Notes: a model not told the origin generated them from the letters alone. 64,000 nt of DNA from MWBV01 sp964447315 (GCA_964447315.1 CAYURQ010000003.1:1-64000); one strand, 5' to 3'; numbered from the stretch's first letter, positions 35,209 through 43,984 are shown. Translations and numbers: made by a program.

Positions 35209-35700
35209 TTATAGTAAAAAATCTTGGACTGTTTTGTAATTATGCATTTCTTTTTTAGAGAACCATAGTTTCACTTCATTTTCTGAATCTTCTTTATTTC
35301 CAGAAGCATGAATCAAATTTTTTACTGGAAGGTTATTTTTATCTGCATGCGCAAAACTTACATGGGCAAAATCTCCCCGAATTGTTCCTGGGGGTGAAGA
35401 TTTTGGTTCTGTTCCTCCAACAATTTTTCTTGTATTTTCAATTGCATTAATTCCTTGAAGAACCATTGCAATTACTGGTCCTTCTGTTATATAATTTAAA
35501 AGCATTTCTCTTACTTTTTCACCTCTACGTTCTGCAATATCTTGTGTATAATGTTTTTTTGCAAATTCTTTGTCTACCCAAACTTGTTTCATTGCAATTA
35601 TTTTTAATCCAGCATCTTCAAATCTTGTAATTATTTTTCCAACTAAATGTCTTTGAACTCCCTCTGGTTTTATTAAAACTAATGTTTTTTCCATTTCCAT
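35209..35700 (-). CDS. ndk: Nucleoside diphosphate kinase
   Basis: 163 residues: LVLIKPEGVQRHLVGKII at the start, GGTEPKSSPPGTIRGDF in the middle and the active site NLIHASGNKEDSENE with the phosphorylated His. Slightly longer than typical (~140-150). Transfers the gamma phosphate between nucleoside triphosphates and diphosphates. A TATA centred about 25 bp upstream supports the first ATG of MEMEKTL as start. Confidence 0.96.
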   Translation of the reverse strand: MEMEKTLVLIKPEGVQRHLVGKIITRFEDAGLKIIAMKQVWVDKEFAKKHYTQDIAERRGEKVREMLLNYITEGPVIAMVLQGINAIENTRKIVGGTEPKSSPPGTIRGDFAHVSFAHADKNNLPVKNLIHASGNKEDSENEVKLWFSKKEMHNYKTVQDFLL

Positions 35701-35720
35701 GTTTTTTATTTTACAATAGA

Positions 35721-35730
35721 CTTTAAAAAG
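35721..35730. promoter_or_regulatory. Shared near-symmetric TATA between ndk and the surface protein gene
   Basis: CTTTAAAAAG is centred 25 bp from the ndk start (35700) and about 31 bp from the plus-strand ATG (35756). No other convincing TATA lies in the 55-bp spacer, so it may serve both directions. Confidence 0.4.
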
Positions 35731-35755
35731 TTTTGTTTATTGTTTTTTATATAAA

Positions 35756-37720
35756 ATGAAAAAAAAGAAGGAGATTATTTTTGTATTTTTATTTTTAATA
35801 TTGTTAAATAGTTTTTTTATTTTTGCAGCACCGAGTGCTCCAATAAATTTGGTTTTAGAAGGAATTTCAAGTGCAGATTATGATGAAGGTTACTTTAGTG
35901 TTAATTGGAGTTCTGGTGATGGAGATAGTGAAACAGAGTATAGGATTTATATTTTTCAAGATGAATCTTTTTTAATGGTTGCTCCTAATACCAGTGAAAC
36001 AGGATATCAAGTTAATGGTCCTTCTGATGCAAAATATACTTTTATTGTTGAAGCATTGAATGGAACTTCTGGAAGTGAAAGTAGGGCAAATTCTTCTGGA
36101 AATGTTTCAATAAATATTGATTCTATTATTCCTTCTTTATTGATTGTTAATTCTTCTCATAATATTTATGTTTTAAATTCAAATACTCTTTCTTTAAGTT
36201 TATATATTTCAGATGAAAATTCTGGAATTTCAAATAGTTTATGTTTAGTTAGTGTTGGGGGTTCTGAAACTATAATAGTTCCTTCTTTTGGATGGTGTAA
36301 TTCTAGTAGCATTTCTTTATCTGAATCTAGTGAAGGAAACCAAAGTGTAATTATCTCAGTAAATGATAGTGCTGGAAATATAGTTTCAGATGAGAGTAAT
36401 TTTGTTTATATTGATTCAACTGGCCCTTCAATTACTTTTACATGTAGTCCTTCTAGTGTTTATTTAAATGAAAATGTTGTATGTAATTGTAGTGCTGTTG
36501 ATGTTGGAGTTGGAGTTAATGAATCTAGTTTTGAGTTTTCTTTAAATCCAGATACTTCTGAACTTGGGACTTTTACAAGAACTTGCACTGTTAGTGATTT
36601 GCTGGGAAATCAAAATAATAAAAATTTTGATTATACTGTTGCAGCTGTTGGAGCTCCATTAGATATTATTCTTCCTGATACAGATACAGATAGCAATGTT
36701 TCTTGGATTTATACTTATGAAATAAATCAAACAGAATTTTTAGATGGATATACTCAAAATCTTGCTGCTAAAAGAAGAATAAAAGCACCTATTGGTTCTG
36801 AAGAACATTCTATTGGAGTTTTAGAATTAAATGAAACCCATGCAAAAATAGAAATTGCAAGCACTCCTATTGAAAAATTATTAGGTATTGGAGATTCAAT
36901 TAAAATAGATATCTTGGATGATGGTTTTTATGATATTTATGTTATTTTAAATTCAATTATAAATAATAATACTGCTAATTTAACTGTTAAAAATATTAGA
37001 GAAGAGATATCTCCTACTTTTATTCAGAATTTAGATTCTGAAAATGAAAGTATTGATTCTTCTGAAAATCAAACAGGATTAAATAATACTAATTCAGATG
37101 ATAAATTAGGACTTTTTTCAAAAATAAATAAAACTAGGTTTTTTATTTTTTTAGGAGCTGGTTTACTTGCTATTTTTTTATTTGTATTTATTTATTATAT
37201 TTTTAAAAATAAAAATAAGATTAAAATAAAACCTATTAAGCAAAAAAATTCAGAGGTTGAATCTTCTTCTCAAGAGTATGATACTTCTCAAGATTTAGAG
37301 GATATTCAAGAAAATAGCAATAAATCAGAGGAAATAAATGATTTAAAAAAATCTGATTCTGTTGATAATGAAAAAATAAAAGACTCTACTGATTCTTTTT
37401 CAGAAAATAATAATATTGACAATAAAATTGATGATTCTGCAAGTTCTGAAGATTTAAAAGAAGAATCAGGAAGTATTGCATCTATTATTAAATCTCATCC
37501 AGATACTAAATCTAAGCCAAAATCTCAATCAGATGCTCTTTCAGGTACTTTAAAGAGTTCTAAACCTGTAAAAACTGCTCAATCTCAACCAGTTCCTAAA
37601 ACAAAAATACCTCAGCAAGTTAAAAAATCCAAAAATACCAAAAATTTGCCTTTGTATAAACCTCCTCAAAAATCTGTTAAAAAGAATAATCAAAAAAATA
37701 ATCAAAAAAAATATATTTAG
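35756..37720 (+). CDS. Ig-like surface protein with C-terminal membrane anchor
   Basis: 654 residues: signal peptide (EIIFVFLFLILLNSFFIFAA), a fibronectin-III-like domain (APSAPINLVLEGISSADYDEG), Ig-like domains with the recurrent linker motif I.S..I.D.NSGIS / VYIDSTGPSITFTC, and a Cys-containing domain. Then a membrane helix (RFFIFLGAGLLAIFLFVFIY, ~residue 460) and a ~170-residue low-complexity cytoplasmic tail rich in Ser, Lys, Asp, Asn, Gln. Rich in N-x-S/T sequons. Exported and membrane-anchored; function unknown, possibly S-layer or adhesin related. Confidence 0.8.
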   Translation: MKKKKEIIFVFLFLILLNSFFIFAAPSAPINLVLEGISSADYDEGYFSVNWSSGDGDSETEYRIYIFQDESFLMVAPNTSETGYQVNGPSDAKYTFIVEALNGTSGSESRANSSGNVSINIDSIIPSLLIVNSSHNIYVLNSNTLSLSLYISDENSGISNSLCLVSVGGSETIIVPSFGWCNSSSISLSESSEGNQSVIISVNDSAGNIVSDESNFVYIDSTGPSITFTCSPSSVYLNENVVCNCSAVDVGVGVNESSFEFSLNPDTSELGTFTRTCTVSDLLGNQNNKNFDYTVAAVGAPLDIILPDTDTDSNVSWIYTYEINQTEFLDGYTQNLAAKRRIKAPIGSEEHSIGVLELNETHAKIEIASTPIEKLLGIGDSIKIDILDDGFYDIYVILNSIINNNTANLTVKNIREEISPTFIQNLDSENESIDSSENQTGLNNTNSDDKLGLFSKINKTRFFIFLGAGLLAIFLFVFIYYIFKNKNKIKIKPIKQKNSEVESSSQEYDTSQDLEDIQENSNKSEEINDLKKSDSVDNEKIKDSTDSFSENNNIDNKIDDSASSEDLKEESGSIASIIKSHPDTKSKPKSQSDALSGTLKSSKPVKTAQSQPVPKTKIPQQVKKSKNTKNLPLYKPPQKSVKKNNQKNNQKKYI

Positions 37721-37764
37721 TAATCAAAAGATATTTAACTAAAATATTTTTTATTTTAAATTAT

Positions 37765-39000
37765 ATGGAAATTAATGAAAAAGAAAACTGGTTTTTTGCA
37801 GACTTGCATTTGCATTCTAGATTCTCAAGAGCATGTTCAAAAGAAATTACTTTAGATAATTTAGCTAAATGGGGAAAAATAAAAGGTCTTGATTTACTTG
37901 GAACAGGAGATTTTACACATCCTATTTGGATAAAAGAAATAAAAGAAAAGCTTGTTGATAATGGAAAAGGAATTTACCAATATAAAGATTTTAATTTTAT
38001 TATTACAGGAGAAATATCATTAATATATACTCAAAATGGAAAAGGAAGAAAAGTTCATTTAGTTGTTTTAGTTCCTAATATTCAGGTTGCTGAAGAAATT
38101 AATAATTATATTGATAATAAAGGATTTAGAAGAGATTATGATGGAAGACCAATATTTGGAATGTCTTGTATTGAATTTGTTAAGGATTTAAAAAATCTTA
38201 ATGAGGATATTGAAATAATTCCTGCTCATATTTGGACTCCTTACTTTGGTGTTTTTGGAAGCATGAGTGGTTTTGATTCATTGAAAGAAGCATTTGGAGA
38301 ACAAGTTAAGAATATTTATGCAATTGAAACAGGAATTTCAAGTGACCCTCCAATGAATTTAAAAATAAATGAACTAAAAAATAAATCTATTGTTAGTTTT
38401 TCTGATAGTCACTCGTTTTGGCCTTGGAGATTAGGTAGAGAGTGCACTATTTTTAAGAAAATAGAATCTTATATTGATTTAATAAATCAAATTCGTGAGA
38501 ATGATTTTATTGGAACAATTGAAACAGAACCTGCTTATGGTAAATATCATTGGGATGGGCATTCAAAATGTAATTTTTCTTGTAGCCCTGAAAAAACAAA
38601 GCAACTTAATGGTATTTGTCCTAAATGCAAGGGAAAATTAATTATTGGAGTTGAAAATAGGGTTGAAAGTTTAGCTGATAATAATGATTTTCAGAGTAAA
38701 ATGTTTTATCGTATTTTGCCTTTGCATGAAATACTTAGTTTATATTATAGTGTTGGAATGAATTCTAAAAAAATATGGAATATTTATTGGAAGATTATTG
38801 AAGATTTTCAAAATGAATTTAATGTTCTTTTATATGTTAGAGAACAAGATTTTTTAAATAAACAATTGGAAAAAGGATTAGTTGATTTAATTATAAAAAA
38901 TAGATTAGGTGAAATTAAAGTAAAACCTGGTTTTGATGGAGAGTATGGGCAAGCTATTTTAGAGAATATTGCTTTTGAAAAACAGAGTAAGTTATTTTAA
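37765..39000 (+). CDS. Endonuclease Q (PHP-domain, deaminated-base-specific)
   Basis: 411 residues with PHP metal motifs: FFADLHLHSRFSRAC at the start, DLLGTGDFTHP, ITGEISLIY, IPAHIWTPYFGVFGS and VSFSDSHSFWPWRLG. A zinc-finger-like C...C...CPKC segment (CNFSC ... CPKCKGKL) follows, the architecture of EndoQ (TIGR00375). EndoQ nicks 5' of uracil, hypoxanthine and AP sites. The C-terminal ~100 residues form the extra helical domain. The start fits a TATA-like ATATTTAAC about 30 bp upstream. Confidence 0.9.
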   Translation: MEINEKENWFFADLHLHSRFSRACSKEITLDNLAKWGKIKGLDLLGTGDFTHPIWIKEIKEKLVDNGKGIYQYKDFNFIITGEISLIYTQNGKGRKVHLVVLVPNIQVAEEINNYIDNKGFRRDYDGRPIFGMSCIEFVKDLKNLNEDIEIIPAHIWTPYFGVFGSMSGFDSLKEAFGEQVKNIYAIETGISSDPPMNLKINELKNKSIVSFSDSHSFWPWRLGRECTIFKKIESYIDLINQIRENDFIGTIETEPAYGKYHWDGHSKCNFSCSPEKTKQLNGICPKCKGKLIIGVENRVESLADNNDFQSKMFYRILPLHEILSLYYSVGMNSKKIWNIYWKIIEDFQNEFNVLLYVREQDFLNKQLEKGLVDLIIKNRLGEIKVKPGFDGEYGQAILENIAFEKQSKLF

Positions 39001-39015
39001 TTTTTTTAATTAATT

Positions 39016-39023
39016 TTATATAT
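39016..39023 (+). promoter_or_regulatory. TATA-like element for the 179-residue pilin-like protein
   Basis: TTTATATA centred about 25 bp before the ATG at 39045; leaderless spacing. Confidence 0.45.
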
Positions 39024-39044
39024 TTAAGATATTTTATTGTTTTA

Positions 39045-39584
39045 ATGGTTTTTGAAAAAAGAGGTTCAAGTAGTACTGTATTTTGGAGTATATTTTTGTT
39101 TATTTTAATTATTGTAGTTGTTATTTTTATTTTTTTCTATGATTCATTTAAAGATCAAGGAATAGAAAGAATAAATTTGAGAAGCGAGGAAATTTTTGTT
39201 GATTTAAATAATATTAAATCAACTCAAGAAGGGGTTGAGTTTATTTTAAAAATTTCTCCTGAAGGAAGAAAAGTTACTAGAGTTGAATTCTCTTTTGAAA
39301 ATAATATCTTTTTAAAAGAAGTTTATTCTAGAAATGTTTCTTATATTCAAAATGGGCAATATCTTTATTCAATTGAATTAAAAGAAATTAAGGTTTTAGA
39401 TATAAGGAAGATATATATTTTACCTACTTTTGAAGGTGAAGAAATTTTTTCTATTGACGAATATAAGAAAATTATAAATTATAAAGAAAAAAAAGATAAA
39501 TCTAATGAAACAAGAAATCAGATTAATAAAAATATAAATGATTTTTCAATTAAAGTTAAGGAATTTTTCAATAAAAATAAATAA
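39045..39584 (+). CDS. Pilin-like single-TM protein outside the pilus locus
   Basis: 179 residues: MVFEKRG, then SSSTVFWSIFLFILIIVVVI helix. The leader ends in KRG-SS, as in the pilin-like protein at 19861 (NKRG-SS), so it may also be cleaved by the prepilin peptidase. The exported part has Ig-like beta pattern (TQEGVEFILKISPEGRKV) and a Lys-rich end. No cysteine. Function unknown. Confidence 0.65.
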   Translation: MVFEKRGSSSTVFWSIFLFILIIVVVIFIFFYDSFKDQGIERINLRSEEIFVDLNNIKSTQEGVEFILKISPEGRKVTRVEFSFENNIFLKEVYSRNVSYIQNGQYLYSIELKEIKVLDIRKIYILPTFEGEEIFSIDEYKKIINYKEKKDKSNETRNQINKNINDFSIKVKEFFNKNK

Positions 39585-39598
39585 AATTACTTTGTTTT

Positions 39599-39739
39599 TT
39601 ATTTTTTACTAATTATTTTATTGTTTGATTTTGGAGCATCACGTACTTTTAAGAATTTATAATGTGCTGGTTTTGTATTTTCATTTTCTTTTAAGGTATA
39701 AATCTTTTCATTATTTTTTATGAAAAATCTTAATTTCAT
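39599..39739 (-). CDS. nop10: Nop10-like H/ACA RNP protein
   Basis: 46 residues: MKLRFFIKNNEKIYTLKENE followed by NTKPAHYKFLKVRDAPKS. The YTLK...T..AH..(K/R)F....D pattern is that of Nop10, the small subunit of the H/ACA pseudouridylation complex. The zinc-binding cysteines of most archaeal Nop10 are absent, as in eukaryotic Nop10. Its ATG overlaps the aIF2-alpha stop (ATGA), matching the conserved archaeal aIF2-alpha-nop10 order, which strengthens the call. Confidence 0.72.
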   Translation of the reverse strand: MKLRFFIKNNEKIYTLKENENTKPAHYKFLKVRDAPKSNNKIISKK

Positions 39740-40443
39740 TTTATTGATAAATCTATATTTTTTTGTTTTGAAAATTTTTCTAATTTTTCTATGATTTCTT
39801 TTATCTCTTTATCTGTTTTTTTTAAATCTTGAGTTTCTTTTTTTATTGAATATTTTCCTGCTGACAGATATTTAACATCATATTCTTTTGGGATTTTTAA
39901 AAAAAGTTCTTTAATTAATTCAAGCCCATTTGATTCTTCACATGAAGCTTTTATTTGTTTTTTTATTGTAAATGTTTTTTGTTTTTGCTGAGAAACAATT
40001 TCAATTATTTTTTTTGCTGAATCTTTTGATGTCAATATCTCTAATTCTTTTAGCCCTTCGGGAGTTTTTGCTTTTTGTAGGAATTCATAAACAGAATTTT
40101 CTTTGATTATTTTTTTTATAACATCCTCTGCATTTTCTTTTAAAATTGTTTTTAATATTGATTGATAACTTTTTTCTTGCTTTTCTCTTTCTAAGACTTC
40201 TTTTTTTTCTTTTAGGGTAACTCTTCTAAGAGATAAATGAACATTTTCATTACTTGTTCTAAGAACTTTACATACAATAGTTTTTTTAGGAACTACGTGA
40301 TCACGTAAATTACGTATTCTACCTGGAGCAATTTCACTTAATACAATTGTTCCTTCTTTTCCATTCGGCATTATTACGAATACTGTTGTTCCAATAATTC
40401 TGTCTACAGTACATAATAATGTATCTCCTTGTTCGTATTCCAT
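39736..40443 (-). CDS. Translation initiation factor aIF2 subunit alpha
   Basis: 235 residues. N-terminal S1-type OB fold: DTLLCTVDRIIGTTVFVIMP and the characteristic LSEIAPGRIRNLRDHV ... VCKVLRTSNENVHLSLRRV. The helical middle domain and C-terminal alpha/beta domain follow. Slightly shorter than typical (~260-275). Part of the heterotrimeric aIF2 that carries Met-tRNAi to the ribosome. Translationally coupled to nop10; a TATA about 26 bp upstream suggests a leaderless start. Confidence 0.93.
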   Translation of the reverse strand: MEYEQGDTLLCTVDRIIGTTVFVIMPNGKEGTIVLSEIAPGRIRNLRDHVVPKKTIVCKVLRTSNENVHLSLRRVTLKEKKEVLEREKQEKSYQSILKTILKENAEDVIKKIIKENSVYEFLQKAKTPEGLKELEILTSKDSAKKIIEIVSQQKQKTFTIKKQIKASCEESNGLELIKELFLKIPKEYDVKYLSAGKYSIKKETQDLKKTDKEIKEIIEKLEKFSKQKNIDLSIK

Positions 40444-40465
40444 GAAATACTTAGAAATAAAGGTA

Positions 40466-40473
40466 TTTTAAAG
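40466..40473 (-). promoter_or_regulatory. TATA element for aIF2-alpha
   Basis: Minus-strand CTTTAAAA is centred about 26 bp before the ATG at 40443. Confidence 0.5.
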
Positions 40474-40480
40474 GTTATTG

Positions 40481-41821
40481 TTATATTTTTATTGTTTCTA
40501 CTTCAAGAACTTTTTTTAATAATTCAATAAATTGTTTTTCTTTTTGCTTTTTTATTATGCATCCTGCTGCAAATTCATGCCCCCCTACTTCTCCTCCAAT
40601 TTCATCTGTTACTTCTTTTAATGTTTCTCGAAGGTTTCTTCCTTGTTTTCCAACGATTCTTGCAGATACTTTTATTTTATCTTCATAGTCAGCCATTGTT
40701 ATTATTGTTGTTCCTTCTTCATAAACAGAAGAGTTTGATAAAATACTTGCAACTGTTCCAATCATTGTATCTTTAATATATGATTGTGCATTAATTATTA
40801 TGAAATTTTTTCCTTTAATCTTTTCTGAGGATTCTGCAAATTTTAAGCTTTCAATTAGTGTTTGTTTATATTTTACATGTATTTGTTCTGATTTTTTCTT
40901 TGCTAAAGGAATTTCTAAACATAATTGTAAAGCTGTTTCTGGTTTTCCAGATCTTGAACATGCATTTATCTTTGCACTTATTTCTCTGGCATCTTCTTGT
41001 TTGTTAAATAATTTAATTAAAAAAACATCCCCAATTATATTAGAGTTATTTACTTTCGGATTTCTTAATAATATTGCTGTTGTTAGTTTTTCCATTTCAT
41101 CATGATTTAACTCAAGGAGGCTTTTATAACGTCCTGAATTTGGTGTTAATCCAATTTCTCTTAATAATTCTAAAACTCCTTTAATCTCTCCTGTAACTCC
41201 AGGAATATATGGGTTAGAGCAATATTCTAAAGTTCTGTTTAAAGGACGTGTTGAGGGAAAAATAAGTAATCCACGTTTCCTATTTATTTCACTGTCTTCT
41301 AATATTCCATTGTTTAAATGTTCAATTTCTCTTTCAAGACAATCTCCTACCATTCCTAATACAGCTAATTTTGCTAAATCCTTATTTTTTTCATTAATTT
41401 CTTTGCATACTAAATAAACTAATCCAGATGCACTTATTTGTTGTTTATTTGTTATTTCTGGATTTATAATGGTTATGTTTTCAGGAATTTCTTTTTTAGA
41501 AAGTTCATGGTGGTCAATAATAAAAACTTGTTTTAATCTTGCTTCTTGAATGTGATGCAAGGAACCAGATGCTAAATCTAGAAATAGAATTATTTTATCT
41601 TTTGGAAGTTTTTCTATAAATTCTGGTTCTAGTGATTTTTTTATTTTTAATGTAAAGGTTTTATCTAATCTTTGAAGAGCCTTTGTCATAATTGCTGCTG
41701 AAGATATGCCGTCTGTATCAAAATGACTTACAATATAAATTTCTTTGTTTTCAGAATCCTTTAAAAATTTTTTAACAAAAGGTTTTATTTCCTGTTCTTG
41801 AAACTTATTTATAATTTCCAT
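40481..41821 (-). CDS. RecJ/Cdc45-like DHH-family exonuclease (GAN-type)
   Basis: 446 residues. DHH phosphoesterase motifs: VSHFDTDGISSAA (~33), LFLDLASGS (~80), IIDHHE (~102). The C-terminal DHHA1 domain has the glycine motif GGEVGGHEFAAGC. In archaea such proteins associate with GINS (GAN) and are the counterpart of eukaryotic Cdc45. The gene follows uS15 in the same direction, an order common in archaea. AGAGGG precedes the ATG by 3 nt. A GINS gene occurs at 54100 in this window. Confidence 0.92.
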   Translation of the reverse strand: MEIINKFQEQEIKPFVKKFLKDSENKEIYIVSHFDTDGISSAAIMTKALQRLDKTFTLKIKKSLEPEFIEKLPKDKIILFLDLASGSLHHIQEARLKQVFIIDHHELSKKEIPENITIINPEITNKQQISASGLVYLVCKEINEKNKDLAKLAVLGMVGDCLEREIEHLNNGILEDSEINRKRGLLIFPSTRPLNRTLEYCSNPYIPGVTGEIKGVLELLREIGLTPNSGRYKSLLELNHDEMEKLTTAILLRNPKVNNSNIIGDVFLIKLFNKQEDAREISAKINACSRSGKPETALQLCLEIPLAKKKSEQIHVKYKQTLIESLKFAESSEKIKGKNFIIINAQSYIKDTMIGTVASILSNSSVYEEGTTIITMADYEDKIKVSARIVGKQGRNLRETLKEVTDEIGGEVGGHEFAAGCIIKKQKEKQFIELLKKVLEVETIKI

Positions 41822-41866
41822 TTACCCTCTTTTAAAACTTTAAATTTTAATTAATAATTCTTAAGA

Positions 41867-42277
41867 TTATTTTAAAGGCATTTTTAAATACTTTTTTATT
41901 TTTCTTCTTTGTGAGAAAACACGACTTTTCTCACGAATTGCCCTTTTATCTTGTTTGTTTTTCTTAAGATGAATCTCAATTTTATCAAGTTTTTCTTGGA
42001 TGTTTTTTAACTCTGCATCTTCATAAACATTATTCTCTTTTAAAATTTTTGATATTTTTTTATCATATTCTTTTGGGTGTATGCCTTGTTTTCTTAGATA
42101 TTCTCCTATTTTTTCAGATGTTAATCCTTGCTTTGCTAAGCCTAAAATTTCTTTTTCATATTCTTTTTCAGATAATTTTTTTTGCTTTTTTTCTTTTTTT
42201 GGATTTTCTGATTTTTTTTGAGTTTCCACTGTTTCTTCTGTTTTTTCTTCTGTTTTTTCTTCTGATTTTTTTGGCAT
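41867..42277 (-). CDS. Small-subunit ribosomal protein uS15
   Basis: 136 residues. A Lys/Glu-rich N-terminal extension (~45 residues) replaces the usual archaeal N-terminus. The core matches archaeal uS15: ILGLAKQGLTSEKIGEYLRK, GIHPK...KKISKILKENNVY, EKLDKIEIHLKKNKQDKRA and a C-terminal SQRRKIKKYLK. The gene is followed by the RecJ-like gene, as in many archaea. The N-terminal extension is unusual and could reflect lineage-specific remodelling. Confidence 0.85.
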   Translation of the reverse strand: MPKKSEEKTEEKTEETVETQKKSENPKKEKKQKKLSEKEYEKEILGLAKQGLTSEKIGEYLRKQGIHPKEYDKKISKILKENNVYEDAELKNIQEKLDKIEIHLKKNKQDKRAIREKSRVFSQRRKIKKYLKMPLK

Positions 42278-42298
42278 TTTAATAGATTGTAAGATTGG

Positions 42299-42307
42299 TT
42301 TTTAAAG
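42299..42307 (-). promoter_or_regulatory. TATA element for uS15
   Basis: Minus-strand CTTTAAAAA is centred about 26 bp before the ATG at 42277. Confidence 0.5.
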
Positions 42308-42340
42308 CTTGTTGTTACAATTGAAATCTGGGTGAAAAGT

Positions 42341-42348
42341 ATTTAAAC
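42341..42348 (+). promoter_or_regulatory. TATA element for the MinD-like gene
   Basis: ATTTAAAC is centred about 25 bp before the ATG at 42369. Confidence 0.5.
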
Positions 42349-42368
42349 CCTGAAATTTTCTATTAGAT

Positions 42369-43163
42369 ATGGCAAAGACAATTGGGGTGATATCTTTAAA
42401 AGGGGGTGTTGGGAAGACATCTATTGTATGTGCATTAGGATACGCTTTTTCTAATTTAGGAAAAAAAGTTCTTTTAATCGACGGTAATTTGTCTGCTCCT
42501 AATTTAGGTATGCACTTGGATTTGTTTGATCCTGATAAAACTCTTCATAGTATTTTACGTAGAAAATCTAATCCAAGTGATGCTGTTTATTCTTTAGAGG
42601 ATTTTGATGTTTTACCTGCTGATATTTTTGATGAGGCAAAAGTTCAACCACTTATGCTAAAAAAACGTATAAATCATTTGAAAAGAAGTTATGATGTTAT
42701 TTTAATTGATTCAAGTCCAAGATTAGATGATGAAACTTTGGCTGTAATGTTGGCTTCTGATGAATTAATTGTTGTTACAACTCCTGATTTACCTACTCTT
42801 GGAACTACTATGAAAGCGGTTAAATTAGCTAGAATACGTGGAGCAAATATCTCTGGTTTGATTTTAAATAAAGTTCATAAAAAGAATTTTGAAGTTTCTT
42901 TAGATGATATTGAGGAAACTTTGGATTTGCCTGTTTTGGCTGTTATTCCTCATGATATAAGTGTTTTAAAATCTTTATCAGAGTTTCAACCAAGCACAAA
43001 ATATAATCCTAAATCAAAAGCAAGTGATGAATATGTGAGATTAGCAGCTACACTTGTTGGTGAAAAAATACCTGATAAAGGATTAAGAAAATTTACTGGT
43101 TGGATAAATCCAGGAAAACAAGAAGTTAATAGAATTATTTTTTATGAAAGTTTGTTTGAATAA
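42369..43163 (+). CDS. MinD/ParA-family ATPase
   Basis: 264 residues. Deviant Walker A ISLKGGVGKTSIVCALG with the signature lysine, DGNLSAPNLGMHLDL (Walker A'), DVILIDSSPRLD (Walker B) and LILNKVHKK. Length and motifs match archaeal MinD homologues, dimeric ATPases that position membrane-associated structures. No membrane-targeting helix is obvious at the C-terminus (NRIIFYESLFE). It could organise division or pilus/surface machinery; the partner is not evident from the neighbours. Confidence 0.9.
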   Translation: MAKTIGVISLKGGVGKTSIVCALGYAFSNLGKKVLLIDGNLSAPNLGMHLDLFDPDKTLHSILRRKSNPSDAVYSLEDFDVLPADIFDEAKVQPLMLKKRINHLKRSYDVILIDSSPRLDDETLAVMLASDELIVVTTPDLPTLGTTMKAVKLARIRGANISGLILNKVHKKNFEVSLDDIEETLDLPVLAVIPHDISVLKSLSEFQPSTKYNPKSKASDEYVRLAATLVGEKIPDKGLRKFTGWINPGKQEVNRIIFYESLFE

Positions 43164-43315
43164 CAGAATTAATATTATTATTTTTTGATGTATATTTCAA
43201 GTAAGAGATAATAAAACTTTCAAGGGAAAATTTCTTTTAGTTAAGATAATTTTTATTATTAGGATTAACTCTTCATTACAACAAATAATTTAAACTAGAA
43301 TTTTTTATTAATGAT

Positions 43316-43696
43316 ATGATTTTGATGGATTTGCTCTTGCCTTATTATCGGTCTGAAAGGGTTTTAGAGGATCCGGTTTTTACAGCAGGACAAGGAATGT
43401 ACTATGATGCAGAAAAAGGAAAAATATGTGATGGACAAAATTATTCAAATAAAGAAAAGTACAAGTTTTCTAAATTAATGAAGTGGACTGGGATTACAGG
43501 AGCTGCTGTTTCTGGAACTTTACTTGCTACTTTGGCTTTTTCTAGTTTTAAATTTGATAAATCTGGTAATAAGATAAACAAAATCCATAAGGGGTTGGCT
43601 GCTTTGTCTATTCCTGTTTTTTTGAGTTATACAAGAAATTTAGATAAAGCTGCAAAATGGGCAATAATGCAAGAAAAATATTCTGAATTTAAATAA
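43316..43696 (+). CDS. Uncharacterised membrane-associated protein
   Basis: 126 residues with two moderately hydrophobic stretches (GITGAAVSGTLLATLAFSS and GLAALSIPVFLSY) separated by a charged loop. No family recognised. The start could be the ATG at 43316 or the one at 43325. Convergent with a short minus-strand gene, with a hairpin terminator between them. Confidence 0.6.
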   Translation: MILMDLLLPYYRSERVLEDPVFTAGQGMYYDAEKGKICDGQNYSNKEKYKFSKLMKWTGITGAAVSGTLLATLAFSSFKFDKSGNKINKIHKGLAALSIPVFLSYTRNLDKAAKWAIMQEKYSEFK

Positions 43697-43703
43697 AAAA
43701 TTA

Positions 43704-43730
43704 AATAAAAGGGGATTTTCCCCATTTATT
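43704..43730 (-). terminator. Hairpin terminator between convergent genes
   Basis: GGGGATTTTCCCC extended by A/T pairs (one A-A mismatch) gives a ~12-bp stem with a TTT loop. On the minus strand it is followed by a T-rich run, as in intrinsic terminators, and lies 9 bp after the stop of the gene at 43739-43963. It may also block plus-strand transcripts. Confidence 0.6.
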
Positions 43731-43738
43731 AAAAAAAA

Positions 43739-43963
43739 TTAATCAAGATTATTGGATTTAATCCATGCGATTTCTTTACTCATCCCAAAAGGAAGTAATA
43801 CTAGAGCTTTTTCGCCATGGTCTTCAATGACATTCACCTCTATTTGTTTTTCAGGTGCTACAAGAACTCCTGTTATTTCCTCTCCTCTCAGGTCAAACAC
43901 AGAAACCCTATACTTTCCAAATTGTCTTGGAAAGGTTTGACAGTAGAGTTTTGCCTTTACCAT
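43739..43963 (-). CDS. Small uncharacterised protein
   Basis: 74 residues, MVKAKLYCQTFPRQFGKYRV then a beta-rich pattern (GVLVAPEKQIEVNVIEDHGE, ALVLLPFGM). One cysteine, no membrane segment. A TATA centred about 26 bp upstream and a hairpin terminator just downstream both support a real gene. Family not recognised; a small beta-barrel is likely from the strand pattern. Confidence 0.65.
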   Translation of the reverse strand: MVKAKLYCQTFPRQFGKYRVSVFDLRGEEITGVLVAPEKQIEVNVIEDHGEKALVLLPFGMSKEIAWIKSNNLD

Positions 43964-43984
43964 AAATAAATACTGAATTGTTTT

